From the NCBI GenBank assembly GCA_963834445.1, contig CAWIBU010000002.1, forward strand, positions 310,001-374,000: a DNA stretch of 64,000 nt, written 5' to 3'. Shown here one piece after another: positions 53,151-62,469 of the stretch (position 1 is its first letter; every line of letters begins with the position of its first letter). The DNA is from PALSA-350 sp963834445 (lineage in GTDB: Bacteria; Acidobacteriota; Terriglobia; Terriglobales; Acidobacteriaceae). The translations under genes and the position numbers were made by a program. The notes under the pieces were generated by a model, which ran no database searches, was not told the origin of the DNA, and saw only the letters and a program-made list of their open reading frames with translations.

Positions 53151-53942
53151 ATGACTTCGCCATCGAACCAGCACGCGGGCACCGGCGCGGCCGCCGCGCA
53201 ACCGCCGATTCCTGAACCTGCGCACGCCGAGCGCGCCCGCACCCTGCTGCATGTAAGCCGCGTGGGCACGCTTTCGACCCATTCGCGCAAGCGGCCCGGC
53301 TACCCTTTCGGCTCATTAATGCCATTTGCCCTGGATGACCAGGGACGGCCCATCTTCCTGATCAGCACCATGGCCATGCACACGCAGAACCTGCTGCAGG
53401 ATGGGCGCGCCAGTTTACTGGTGACCCAACCGGAAGCGGAAGGCGACCCTCTGGGTGCTGCCCGCTTGACGGTGGTTGGGAATGTGTCTGCCATCGCGCC
53501 GAGCGAATTAGCCGAAGCACGGCTGCGTTATCTCCAACGCCATGAGAACAGCAAGTACTGGGTGGATTTCGACGACTTCTCTTTCTTCGGGATGGAGGTC
53601 GTGGATATTTATTATGTAGGCGGCTTCGGGGTCATGGGATGGGTTGCCGCGCAGGAGTATGGGCGGGCCCAGCCCGATCCGCTGGCGGATGCTGCCGCCG
53701 GCATAATGGAGCACATGAACGCGGACCACGGAGAGTCGCTTATCCTGCTGGCCCGGGTGTTCGCCGGGATTGACTCCCGTGAAGCGCTTATGACCGCGGT
53801 CGACCGGCTAGGTTTTCACGTGCGCATGAAAACCGGCGAGGGCATCAAAGGCGCCCGCATCGCCTTCCTGAGCGAAGTGCGCAGCCCGATGGAGACCAGG
53901 AAGATGTTGGTGGAGATGGTGCAGCAGGCGCGCCGCGCGTGA
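53151..53942 (+). CDS. HugZ-like pyridoxamine 5'-phosphate oxidase family protein with DUF2470
   Basis: A 263-residue protein: an FMN-type split barrel (about 25-165; PGYPFGSLMPFALDDQGRPIFL, core YPFGSLMPFA) and a C-terminal DUF2470 domain with IMEHMNADHGESL. HugZ members bind or degrade haem. It overlaps the hutF-like gene by four bases and is probably co-translated with it. Confidence 0.85.
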   Translation: MTSPSNQHAGTGAAAAQPPIPEPAHAERARTLLHVSRVGTLSTHSRKRPGYPFGSLMPFALDDQGRPIFLISTMAMHTQNLLQDGRASLLVTQPEAEGDPLGAARLTVVGNVSAIAPSELAEARLRYLQRHENSKYWVDFDDFSFFGMEVVDIYYVGGFGVMGWVAAQEYGRAQPDPLADAAAGIMEHMNADHGESLILLARVFAGIDSREALMTAVDRLGFHVRMKTGEGIKGARIAFLSEVRSPMETRKMLVEMVQQARRA

Positions 53943-55249
53943 GCACGATCCATGGCCCGGATCTGTTTTATTCCGGAGGAAAATTCACTGCCGGTAGCCA
54001 TGCGCCCGCAGCCACGATCGACCTGCGCGGCAAGGCGCTGCTTCCCGGGTTTGTCAACGCTCACTCGCACACCTTTCAGCGGCTGATTCGGGGCAAGTCG
54101 GAGTCACGCGTGACCAGCGGCCGCGATTTCTGGTCGTGGCGTGGAACCATGTATCACGCCGCCGCCCAGCTTGACCCGCAAGACGTCTACGACGTGGCCC
54201 GCATGGCTTTCCTGGAAATGCTGTTAAGTGGAACCACCACGGTGGGGGAGTTTCACTACCTGCACAATGCACCCGGAGGCGCCCCTTACGAAGATGCAAA
54301 CATTTTGGCCAGGCAGGTGATTGCCGCCGCCCAGTCGGTGGGCATACGGATCGTTCTGCTGCGCTCCGCCTATGTACGCTCGGGATACGAATTGCCCATT
54401 GATCCCGGGCAGATCCGCTTCTTCGAATCGGCCTCACAGTTTCTGCGCAACATGGAAGCGCTCGAGAAGGAGTATCCTGCCGGTTCTGCCGAGGTGCAGT
54501 TAGGCGTCGCACCGCATAGCCTGCGCGCCGTGCCCCTGGGCGATCTCAAAGAGATCGCCGCGTGGTGCCGGCAGCGGAAGCTGCCTCTCCATATGCACGT
54601 CGCCGAGCAGGTCGGCGAGAACCAGGCATGCCTGCGCGAGTATGGCTTGACGCCCGTGGCGCTGTTGGGCAGAGAAGGCCTGCTTGCTTCCGACTTCACG
54701 GCTGTGCATGCGATTCACATCACTGCCGATGAGATCGCGATGCTGGCCGCGGCCGATGCCACGGTGTGTTCCTGTCCCACGACCGAGCGCAATCTCGGCG
54801 ACGGCGTGCTCGCAGCCGACCAGGTGATGCGCACTGGTATCCGCATCGCGCTGGGGTCAGATAGCCAGGCCCAGATCGATCCTCTGGAGGATGCGCGCGA
54901 GCTGGAGTACCACCTGCGCCTGCAGCGGCAACAGCGCGCCATCCTCGACCAGATCGACGAGCAGCCCTTGGCCCGGCGCCTGTTCGACTCGGCTACTTTG
55001 CACGGCGCGCGCGCGCTCGGTATCTCGGCGCAAGAGGACTACTTCACTGTCGATTTAGAAGATCCGTCGATTGCCGGGCACTCCGGCGAAGACCTGTTGC
55101 CGCTGGCAATTTTCTCCCTGAACCGGTCTGCCATTCGCGATGTGATGGTGAATGGCCGCTGGGTGGTGCGCGATCAGCGCCACCCTCTGCAAGAAGAAAT
55201 CATCGCGCGCTATAAAGCGCTTCATCGCAAGCTGTGGGGGAGGACGTAG
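53939..55249 (+). CDS. hutF: Formimidoylglutamate deiminase
   Basis: Amidohydrolase of 436 residues, converting N-formimino-L-glutamate to N-formylglutamate and ammonia in histidine breakdown. Metal-site motifs are NAHSHTFQR (about 41-49), HMHVAEQ near 220, HAIHI near 257 and GSDSQAQIDPLEDAREL. The first two motifs and the ASP in GSDSQ are typical of HutF. It starts with GTG 53939 overlapping the previous stop. Other hut genes are not present nearby. Confidence 0.88.
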   Translation: MSTIHGPDLFYSGGKFTAGSHAPAATIDLRGKALLPGFVNAHSHTFQRLIRGKSESRVTSGRDFWSWRGTMYHAAAQLDPQDVYDVARMAFLEMLLSGTTTVGEFHYLHNAPGGAPYEDANILARQVIAAAQSVGIRIVLLRSAYVRSGYELPIDPGQIRFFESASQFLRNMEALEKEYPAGSAEVQLGVAPHSLRAVPLGDLKEIAAWCRQRKLPLHMHVAEQVGENQACLREYGLTPVALLGREGLLASDFTAVHAIHITADEIAMLAAADATVCSCPTTERNLGDGVLAADQVMRTGIRIALGSDSQAQIDPLEDARELEYHLRLQRQQRAILDQIDEQPLARRLFDSATLHGARALGISAQEDYFTVDLEDPSIAGHSGEDLLPLAIFSLNRSAIRDVMVNGRWVVRDQRHPLQEEIIARYKALHRKLWGRT

Positions 55250-55341
55250 CCCTGGATGCGGATTCGTGGGCTGCATGGGTTAAGCTTAATCAACTGAGAA
55301 AATGAAGAAGCCTATGCGCGTCGTAACTATCCCCAGGGAGC

Positions 55342-55403
55342 CAGTCCCGTCAGGGACGGCTGAAAGGCTGTGCTGCTGTACTCAGCCGTCCCTAACGGGA
55401 CTG
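55342..55403. repeat. 22-bp inverted repeat (R3)
   Basis: CAGTCCCGTCAGGGACGGCT and TCAGCCGTCCCTAACGGGAC form arms with one mismatch around an 18-base centre, in a 289-base gap (55250-55538) without a gene. Confidence 0.78.
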
Positions 55404-55538
55404 TTCAGCTAGCCATCGACAACCCAGGACTGGCATCTTGGGCTACATTCAGTCCGTCCCTTCGGAACTCTGCGGTTCGCTCAGACGTCACTGGATGAAC
55501 GCCTATCTGAGTGACGCACTACACTAGGTGCTGGAGCC

Positions 55539-57008
55539 ATGTTCTCGAAGACAACGGAACGTTGGCTGCACAAGATCTTCCTTCTCCTCGCGGCCGCTTT
55601 CTGCCTTTTGCGGTTCGCCTGCTTAACCGCGGACTTCCCCAACCACTCGCCCTGGATGATCGACCAGGCGAAGTTCACCGATGAAGGTTGGTGGGCGAGC
55701 GGCGCGGTTCGCCATTTTCTCATCGGGCACTGGCAGATTGCCGGCGATTACAACCCGGCGGTCGCGGTTCCGGTTTGGCCCGTTCTGTTGACCCTGGTCT
55801 TTCGCTTCACCGGTATCAGCCTGGTGGCCGCGCGCGCCCTGAATGTGTTCTTCTCGGTCGCAACCGTCGGCCTCCTCTACCTGCTGGTTCGGCGGTACAG
55901 TGCCGAAGCGCCGGCTGCCCTGGCGGCGCTGCTGCTGGCGGCGAGTCCCTTTGCCTTCACTTTCAGCAGGCTGGCGACATTAGACACCGTGGTGGTTTTT
56001 GAGTTTTGCCTGCTGCTGTGGATGGCTTCGTGTGCCGGCCGCGAGCGAGTCTGGCCCCTGATCGGCCTTGGCTTGCTGATTCCCATTACCTTGCTGACCA
56101 AGACGACGGCGCTGATTTTGCTGCCCGCTGTTTTCTGGTTGTTTTGGGCGGCAACGAGAAAGAGGCTTCTGCGTCCGGCCCTCATAGTCGGTGGGTTGGC
56201 TGGCGCGGTGTTTGCTACTTACTTGTTCCTGGTTTTGCGGTCGCGCTATGCCGCCGACTACCACTATTTCTTCGCAATCAACGCAATGGCCGAGGTGGAG
56301 CTTAACCACACGGCTGCCTACCTGCTGCAGCTGTTCCATCATGGTCTGTGGATCGACCTCATTTTGTATCCCGCGGGCCTCGCGGTGCTCTTGCTTTCGC
56401 TGACCTGGCTGCGACCGCTGTGGCGCAACCCGCTCTTCACCGCAGCCGCAATCGCACTTGCCGCAGAAGCTGTATTTATCCTGCGCCGCCAGGACGATTA
56501 CGCCCCCAGATATTTTCTCCCCATGCTTGTGCCGGTGATTCTGCTGGTAGTTCTTGCTTTGCAAGAGTTGCGTCAGCGCCATCGCGGCATAGCCTCGCTG
56601 CTGGCAGCCACCATCGCGGCCGCCCTGTTGATCGATACCACGCAGGTCACCGGTTTTCTGATGCACCGCCAATATCAGTTCTACGACGCGGCTCAATCCA
56701 TCCGGGCAATCGTAAACGCAAATCCGCGCGGCAACCGGTTGCTGCTCGGCTCGAGCGGTGACCAGCTATCATTGATGACCGGTATCCCAGCCATCAATGA
56801 TGGCTACAGCAGCGAAGATCTGGCTAAGAAAGCGGAGATTTATCAGCCCGGCTGGTACATCGGTTGGAATGACCTTGATCAGGATATTCTGGGTGATCTG
56901 GCAGCATTCCAATTGCACAAGGTGGCCACCTTTCGCGTCTTCGATCATGATGAGAGAAACTTGTTGACGCTCTACCGCATGGTTCCCGCGAAATCCGCGC
57001 CTGAATGA
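55539..57008 (+). CDS. Glycosyltransferase family 39-like (GT-C) membrane protein
   Basis: A 489-residue inner-membrane GT-C protein with about 11-12 hydrophobic segments and a soluble C-terminal part (about 395-489). The first extracytoplasmic loop carries the acidic pair in FTDEGWWASGA, the catalytic Asp-Glu site of ArnT/PMT-like enzymes that use polyprenyl-linked sugars. Donor and acceptor are unknown. Its stop is 17 bases before the nucleoside hydrolase gene. Confidence 0.85.
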   Translation: MFSKTTERWLHKIFLLLAAAFCLLRFACLTADFPNHSPWMIDQAKFTDEGWWASGAVRHFLIGHWQIAGDYNPAVAVPVWPVLLTLVFRFTGISLVAARALNVFFSVATVGLLYLLVRRYSAEAPAALAALLLAASPFAFTFSRLATLDTVVVFEFCLLLWMASCAGRERVWPLIGLGLLIPITLLTKTTALILLPAVFWLFWAATRKRLLRPALIVGGLAGAVFATYLFLVLRSRYAADYHYFFAINAMAEVELNHTAAYLLQLFHHGLWIDLILYPAGLAVLLLSLTWLRPLWRNPLFTAAAIALAAEAVFILRRQDDYAPRYFLPMLVPVILLVVLALQELRQRHRGIASLLAATIAAALLIDTTQVTGFLMHRQYQFYDAAQSIRAIVNANPRGNRLLLGSSGDQLSLMTGIPAINDGYSSEDLAKKAEIYQPGWYIGWNDLDQDILGDLAAFQLHKVATFRVFDHDERNLLTLYRMVPAKSAPE

Positions 57009-57025
57009 ATTCTGGAGGCTAACGT

Positions 57026-57988
57026 ATGTTAAAAGTGTTTCTCGCCGTCCTGCTCGCCTTAGCCGCCGCGGCCCCTGCATCGGCCGCGACGCCGCTCCAC
57101 GTGATCTTCGATACCGATATGGGCAACGACGTGGATGACGCCCTGGCGCTGGCCATGCTGCATGCATTTGCTGCGCGGGGTGAGTTGAAGCTCCTGGCTG
57201 TGACAGTGAGCAAAGACAACCCGTGGGCCGGCGAATACGTACGCATGGTCGATGAGTACTACGGCCGGGCGAACATCCCGGTCGGCATCGTGCACGACGG
57301 CAAGACCAAAGAGGACGGTCTCTACGTAAGGCAGGTCTGCGAACTGCACGGCCGCCATCCCCACCCGGACGCTGTGAGCGACGCAGTCGATTTGCTGAGG
57401 AAGACGCTGGCCGGTGAGAACGATGGAGAGGTAACTCTGATCCAGGTCGGCTTCTCCACCAACCTCGCCCGGCTGATGGAGTCAAAGCCGGACCGCTACA
57501 GCGATCTCAGCGGAATGGAGTTGATTCGAAAAAAGGTCCGCCTGCTTACCGTCATGGCCGGCAACTTCGCGACCGACGAACCGGAGTACAACGTCAAAAC
57601 AGATATCCCGGCGGCCAGCAAACTCTTTGCCGCATGGCCCACCGATATTTATTTCAGCGGCTTTGAGGTCGGGTTGGCGGTCCTCTACCCCGCGGCCAGC
57701 ATCGAGCATGATTTTCCCCCGGGCAATCCGGTTGCCGAGGCCTACCGGGCTTACGCCAAAATGCCCTACGACCGCCCCAGCTGGGATCTGACTACAGTGC
57801 TCTACGACCTGCGGCCCGATCGAGGGTACTTCGATATCTCGCCGCCGGGCGACGTCTCTGTTTCGCCCAATGGGGCCACCACGTTTCACCCTACCGCCCA
57901 GGGCAAGCGCTATTTTCTGAAGGTGAGTCCTTTGCAGGCGGCCCGCGTTACCGATTCGCTGGTGTGGCTCGCTTCGCAGCCAAAGTAA
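57026..57988 (+). CDS. Secreted nucleoside hydrolase (IunH family)
   Basis: Periplasmic hydrolase of 320 residues with a signal peptide near 1-20. The Ca-binding cluster DTDMGNDVDDALAL (about 29-42) defines the family, which cleaves ribonucleosides to base and ribose. A TGGAGG lies seven bases before ATG. It could feed bases to the purine island, about 32 kb away, but that link is only functional inference. Confidence 0.9.
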   Translation: MLKVFLAVLLALAAAAPASAATPLHVIFDTDMGNDVDDALALAMLHAFAARGELKLLAVTVSKDNPWAGEYVRMVDEYYGRANIPVGIVHDGKTKEDGLYVRQVCELHGRHPHPDAVSDAVDLLRKTLAGENDGEVTLIQVGFSTNLARLMESKPDRYSDLSGMELIRKKVRLLTVMAGNFATDEPEYNVKTDIPAASKLFAAWPTDIYFSGFEVGLAVLYPAASIEHDFPPGNPVAEAYRAYAKMPYDRPSWDLTTVLYDLRPDRGYFDISPPGDVSVSPNGATTFHPTAQGKRYFLKVSPLQAARVTDSLVWLASQPK

Positions 57989-58009
57989 ACAGGTCGCATG
58001 AGCGAGCGG

Positions 58010-58217
58010 GCCGTCCCCCAAGCAAATTTCTGAGCCCGTCCTTCAAACAAATATGCCACCCCGTCCCTCAAACAAATTTGTCATCCCGACCGAGCGTCGC
58101 GCAGCGGAGGGACCTGCCTTTGAGCAACCCCATTAGCAATTCTTGAGGGCGACCGTTACCCTCCCCTTTGTCATCCCGACCGTAGCGCAGCGCAGCGGAG
58201 GGATCTGCGGTGCGCCT
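58010..58217. repeat. R1 copies in direct orientation with short tandem fragments
   Basis: The gap 57989-58316 has no gene. Three ~22-base fragments start near 58010, 58034 and 58059 and lead into an R1 copy (58059-58125); a second copy at about 58166-58217 runs in the same direction, unlike the inverted pairs elsewhere. An R2-like piece follows near 58236-58260. Confidence 0.78.
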
Positions 58218-58316
58218 TCTCCCAAACCAAGGCCCTCCAGGTGAGCTCGCGAATCCTATCCGCCCCATCCTGTTCACTGGAGTGGCTGGCTCCAAGGAAC
58301 ACCCATGCTTCCGGTA

Positions 58317-59171
58317 TTAGTCAAACACCACCGTCTTGTTCCCGTAGCAAAGAATGCGTTGTTCCAGGTGCCAGCGCACGGCCCGTGACAGCACAATACG
58401 CTCCAGGTCGCGGCCTTTGCCGATCAGATCCTCCACCCGGTCGCGATGCGAAATCCGGGCCAAATCCTGTTCAATAATGGGCCCTTCATCGAGCACCTGG
58501 GTCACATAGTGGCTGGTGGCGCCGATCAGCTTCACCCCGCGGGCAAACGCCGCGTGGTAAGGTTTGGCGCCGACAAAGGCGGGCAAAAAGGAGTGATGCA
58601 CATTGATGATCTGTTGCGGATACCGCGCCACAAATTCAGAGGAGAGCACCTGCATATACCGGGCCAGCACGATAAGCTCGACCCTGTTTTTCTGAAGCAG
58701 AGACAGTTGCTCTTCTTCGGCGGCGGCCTTGTTTGCGCCGCTGACCGCTATGTGATGAAACGGTACGCCGTAGAAATCGGCCAACGCGCGGGCATCCTCA
58801 TGGTTGCTGATCACCATCGCCAGGTGACACGGCAACTCCCCAACCTGGTGACGATAGAGCAGGTCGATCAAGCAATGCTGATAGCGGGAGACGAAGACGG
58901 CGACTGAGGGCCGTCTCTGCCCCATCACGATCTGCCAGGTAAACCCATATTCCTGCGCCAGCGGGGCAAACGCATCGGGGAACGTTTCCTGATCCAGGGC
59001 AAAACCGGTCAGCGACCACTCGATGCGCATGAAGAAGAGCCCCAGCACCGCATCCTGGTGCTGATCGGCATGCACGATGTTGCCGCCATGTTCAAGGATG
59101 AAGCCGGCAATGCGATAGACGAGTCCCTTGCGATCCTCACAATAGAGCAACAACGTGGCCGTGCCGTCCAT
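58317..59171 (-). CDS. purU: Formyltetrahydrofolate deformylase
   Basis: Enzyme of 284 residues hydrolysing 10-formyl-THF to formate and THF. An N-terminal ACT domain (about 6-80, core EDRKGLVYRIAGF) precedes the formyltransferase domain with INVHHSFLPAFVG (catalytic Asn/His), GATSHYV and the terminal Asp region. AGAGG precedes ATG 59171 by five bases. Divergent from the glutamate-synthase-like cluster, it may return C1 units from methylamine oxidation as formate. Confidence 0.91.
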   Translation of the reverse strand: MDGTATLLLYCEDRKGLVYRIAGFILEHGGNIVHADQHQDAVLGLFFMRIEWSLTGFALDQETFPDAFAPLAQEYGFTWQIVMGQRRPSVAVFVSRYQHCLIDLLYRHQVGELPCHLAMVISNHEDARALADFYGVPFHHIAVSGANKAAAEEEQLSLLQKNRVELIVLARYMQVLSSEFVARYPQQIINVHHSFLPAFVGAKPYHAAFARGVKLIGATSHYVTQVLDEGPIIEQDLARISHRDRVEDLIGKGRDLERIVLSRAVRWHLEQRILCYGNKTVVFD

Positions 59172-59181
59172 AAAAACCTCT

Positions 59182-59189
59182 GGTATACT
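59182..59189 (+). promoter_or_regulatory. Candidate extended -10 promoter of the glutamine amidotransferase operon
   Basis: TGGTATACT (59181-59189) matches an extended -10 element; ATG is 41 bases downstream. The -35 region is weak. The 58-base divergent gap also serves purU. Confidence 0.5.
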
Positions 59190-59229
59190 TGATGGATACG
59201 AAGAGTATCTTAAGCCTGGACGGCGCCTC

Positions 59230-60153
59230 ATGTGTGGAATCCTCGGATATTTTCGAAAAACCTCCGGCAACGATGACCACCTGGGCGCCACCATGCTCAG
59301 CATGCTTGAGGCCTTAGGGCGTCGCGGGCCTGACTCCGCCGGCGTAGCCCTGGTGGGCCCCTCGCTGCGGGCCGCCTATATTGTGCGCGTCAAAGCCGGC
59401 GATGAGCTGGAGATGAGCGCGCAGTCCATCGCAGCCAACCGCGAAAGCATACAGGCATTTGCCGGTGCGCTTGAGGGCGTGCGCGATCTCACCTGCCATG
59501 GCGTCTATGTGCGTTTTGTAGTTACCGGAGATGTTGACCTGGCCGACCTGGCCCGGGCCATCGAGTCGCTCGACGCTGGGGTCGAAGTGCTCAGCATCGG
59601 CCACGCAATGGAGCTGTCGAAAGAAGTGGGCACGCCCCACCTGCTCGAAGAGAAACACCACATCTCAACCTTTACCGGCACCCACGGCATCGGCCACACC
59701 CGCCTCTGTACCGAATCCACCGTAGACCTGAGCCACTCGCAGCCTTTCTGGGGCAGGGGAGCGGCCGATGTAGCCATCGTGCACAACGGGCACATCACCA
59801 ACTACCACCAGCTGCGGCGCAAGTATGAGCAGCGTGGTGTGCGCTTCATGACGGAAAATGACTCTGAGGTGCTGGCGGTTTATCTGGCGGAGGCGCTGAA
59901 TAAAGGCGCGACCCTGCGCGAGGGGCTCGACGGCGTACTGCGCGATATGGACGGGGCCTACTCCTGCCTGGCGGTCACAGCCGCCGAGATGGGCTTCGTC
60001 AAAGATCCCTACGCCTTCAAGCCCCTGGTGCTGGCCGAGACCGATGACTTCGTCGCCGTGGCCACCGAAGAGATTGCCATCCGCTCAGCTATCCCGGGAA
60101 ACTACAAGGTTTCCGAAGCCCAGGTGGAGGAGGTGCGGGTTTGGTCGAGATAG
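59230..60153 (+). CDS. Class II glutamine amidotransferase (GlxB/MgsA-like)
   Basis: A 307-residue Ntn-type glutaminase. MCGILGYF places the nucleophile Cys2; RRGPDSAGVAL, GHTRLCTES, NGHITNYHQLR and ENDSEVLAVYLAEAL form the glutamine pocket. It corresponds to the amidotransferase domain of glutamate synthase as a separate subunit. Longer frame to 59155 crosses the promoter. It overlaps the GXGXG gene; N-methylglutamate synthase subunit MgsA is a plausible role. Confidence 0.85.
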   Translation: MCGILGYFRKTSGNDDHLGATMLSMLEALGRRGPDSAGVALVGPSLRAAYIVRVKAGDELEMSAQSIAANRESIQAFAGALEGVRDLTCHGVYVRFVVTGDVDLADLARAIESLDAGVEVLSIGHAMELSKEVGTPHLLEEKHHISTFTGTHGIGHTRLCTESTVDLSHSQPFWGRGAADVAIVHNGHITNYHQLRRKYEQRGVRFMTENDSEVLAVYLAEALNKGATLREGLDGVLRDMDGAYSCLAVTAAEMGFVKDPYAFKPLVLAETDDFVAVATEEIAIRSAIPGNYKVSEAQVEEVRVWSR

Positions 60154-60866
60154 CAACCATTGGGATCGATGCCGCCGCGCTCTCTACGCGCGACGTGAAT
60201 GCGCTGATCCGCGCACGCCTGCAGGCCGGGCCAACCGAGATCACCATAACGAATCCAAATGCACGCCACAATCTTGCCGTCGCTTTGCTGCAACCGGGAC
60301 GGGTACGTTTTCTCGGCAGCGTCGGCTACTACTGCGGTGGCCTGATCGACGGAGCCGAGATTTGCGTCGAGGGCAGTGCCGGCTGGGGCCTGGCGGAATC
60401 GATGAACAACGGCCGCGTAGTGGTTCATGGCGGCGCCGGCAATGGCGCAGCCGCCGCTATTCGCGGAGGCACGGTGGTCATTTACGGCGATGCGGCCGCG
60501 CGCCTGGGTGTTTCCATGAAGGGCGGCCTGGTGCTGGTAGGCGGGGACTGCGGCTACATGGCCGGCTTCATGGGGCAGAAAGGGACCATGGTGGTTTGTG
60601 GCAATACCGGGGCTGCCTTTGCTGACTCAATGTACGCCACCACCTGCTATGTGGGCGGTACCATAGGCGCCCTCGGTACGGACGCAGTGATTGAGCCGCT
60701 CACGCCCGAGGAGGCAGATATGCTCGACAGTCTGCTGGCTGAACATTTTCCTCCAGCGCTGCGCGCGCAAAAGCCGGCTGGGAAAGACTTCACCAAAGTA
60801 GTGGCCGGGCGAAAGCTATGGAACTTTGATAAGCACAATTGGAAAGCCTGGCAGGATGCGCTTTGA
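60141..60866 (+). CDS. Glutamate synthase alpha C-terminal-like protein (GXGXG domain; GlxC/MgsB-like)
   Basis: A 241-residue right-handed beta-helix protein made of GXGXG repeats, e.g. GSAGWGLAESM, HGGAGNGAAAA and GGDCGYMAGFMGQKG. Starts at TTG 60141, with GGAGGAGG seven bases upstream, and overlaps the amidotransferase by 13 bases. It is the structural subunit that couples ammonia channel and synthase in this split enzyme. Confidence 0.85.
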   Translation: MVEIATIGIDAAALSTRDVNALIRARLQAGPTEITITNPNARHNLAVALLQPGRVRFLGSVGYYCGGLIDGAEICVEGSAGWGLAESMNNGRVVVHGGAGNGAAAAIRGGTVVIYGDAAARLGVSMKGGLVLVGGDCGYMAGFMGQKGTMVVCGNTGAAFADSMYATTCYVGGTIGALGTDAVIEPLTPEEADMLDSLLAEHFPPALRAQKPAGKDFTKVVAGRKLWNFDKHNWKAWQDAL

Positions 60867-62200
60867 TGACTGATTCGACCGCAAACCCGATTCGCCCGCT
60901 CATGCAAACCAGCGGCACCTATACGCCGGATGTGATGCAGGGCATTCACACCAAGGCGGAGACCGGCATCTACGAAATTCGCGGGTACGGCACACTGCGC
61001 CCGCGGCGCTGGGCCACGTTCGACGATCTGACTTTTCTACCCTGCGGGCTCACGCGTATTCCACTCGAAGGCTACCGCGAGAAATGCTCGACCAAAACAG
61101 TGCTCGGCACGCGCTTCGCCAAGCGTCCCCTGGAGCTGGAAATCCCCATCATGATCACCGGCATGAGCTGGGGTGCGCTCTCTTACAACGCCAAAGCCGC
61201 GCTAGCCAAGGCGGCGGCCAGGGCAGGCACGTCGAACACGACCGGCGACGGCGGCCTCTCGCCGGCGGAGAAGGAGTTCGCCAAGGATTACGTTTACGAG
61301 GTACTGCCCTCCCGTTACGGCATCAACGTGCACGACCTGCGCGGCGCCAGTGCCATCGAGTTGACGATTGGCCAGGGCGCGAAACCCGGTACCGGCGGCC
61401 TGCTGTTGGGTTCGAAAATCTCCGAGACCATTGCTTACCAGCGCGATCTGCCGGTAGGCGTTGACCAGCGCAGTCCGGCAAGACACCCTGATATGCTCGG
61501 ACCCGACGACATGGTGATCAAAATTGAGGAGCTGCGCGAGGCGACCGATGGCCAGGTTCCCATCTTCGTCAAGCTGGGCGCAAGCCGCACCTACGATGAC
61601 GTGAAGCTGGCCGCCAAGTGTGGCGCCGATGTGGTGGTGATCGACGGCATGGAGGGCGGTACCGGCGCCTCGCCCGCGATTCTGCAGGAGCATACCGGCA
61701 TACCCACCCTGGCTGCTGTTTGCGAGGCGCGCGCGGCGCTTGAAGATTGCGGGCTATATGGCGAAGTGCAGCTCATTATCGCCGGCGGTATCCGCGATGG
61801 CGTGGACGCCGCCAAGGCAATGGCCCTGGGCGCCGACGCGGTCTACATCGGCACCGCCGCGCTGATTAGCCTGAACTGCAACAAGCCGTTGTATGTCGAG
61901 GATTATCATGCCCTGGGCACGGAGCCGTATCATTGCCATCATTGCCACACCGGGCGGTGCCCGGTCGGCATTACCACCCAGGATCCGGAGTTGATGAAGC
62001 GGCTCGATATTGAGCAGGGGGCTGAACGCGCGCTCAATCTGCTGCGCGCCATGACGCTTGAAATCCAGATGCTGGCGCGGGCCTGCGGTAAGTCAGATGT
62101 GCATCACCTGGAGCCGGAAGATATGGCGGCACTGACCATGGAGTCATCGATGATCTGTGGTATTCCTCTGGCCGGCACGCGCAAGATCTTCGGAAGATAA
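60866..62200 (+). CDS. FMN-binding glutamate synthase family protein (GlxD/MgsC-like)
   Basis: A 444-residue FMN TIM-barrel, the synthase core. Motifs are ITGMSWGALSYNAK, TTGDGGLSPAEKEFA, GQGAKPGTGGLLLG, DGMEGGTGASP and the 3Fe-4S cysteines in CHHCHTGRCPVG (about 351-362). ATG 60866 overlaps the preceding TGA by one base. In methylotrophs the homologous trio makes N-methylglutamate from methylamine and glutamate. Confidence 0.88.
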   Translation: MTDSTANPIRPLMQTSGTYTPDVMQGIHTKAETGIYEIRGYGTLRPRRWATFDDLTFLPCGLTRIPLEGYREKCSTKTVLGTRFAKRPLELEIPIMITGMSWGALSYNAKAALAKAAARAGTSNTTGDGGLSPAEKEFAKDYVYEVLPSRYGINVHDLRGASAIELTIGQGAKPGTGGLLLGSKISETIAYQRDLPVGVDQRSPARHPDMLGPDDMVIKIEELREATDGQVPIFVKLGASRTYDDVKLAAKCGADVVVIDGMEGGTGASPAILQEHTGIPTLAAVCEARAALEDCGLYGEVQLIIAGGIRDGVDAAKAMALGADAVYIGTAALISLNCNKPLYVEDYHALGTEPYHCHHCHTGRCPVGITTQDPELMKRLDIEQGAERALNLLRAMTLEIQMLARACGKSDVHHLEPEDMAALTMESSMICGIPLAGTRKIFGR

Positions 62201-62205
62201 AGCCG

Positions 62206-62469
62206 ATGTCTTTTCTGTTGAAGTGTCCCAACTGCGGTCAGCGAAGCGTGTACGAATTTCGCTTTGGCGGAGAAGTGCGCCGCCGGCCTTCCCCCGATGC
62301 CGAGTTGGAGGCTTTTACCGCCTACGCACTGTATAAGCGCAACCTTGCCGGTGTGCAATGGGAGTGGTGGTATCACCGCGGTGGTTGTGGTGCGTGGTTC
62401 AAAGCCAACCGCAACACGCTGACCAACGAAGTGCATCACACCCTGCTGCCTCAGGATGAGGCCGAGTAA
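62206..62469 (+). CDS. soxD: Sarcosine oxidase delta subunit family protein (SoxD/MgdB-like)
   Basis: An 87-residue subunit with a zinc site: CPNCG near the start and the family pattern YHRGGCGAWFKANRNT. It lies five bases after the synthase subunit and overlaps the alpha subunit by one base (TAATG). A beta subunit (SoxB) gene, usually just upstream, is not present. Confidence 0.88.
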   Translation: MSFLLKCPNCGQRSVYEFRFGGEVRRRPSPDAELEAFTAYALYKRNLAGVQWEWWYHRGGCGAWFKANRNTLTNEVHHTLLPQDEAE

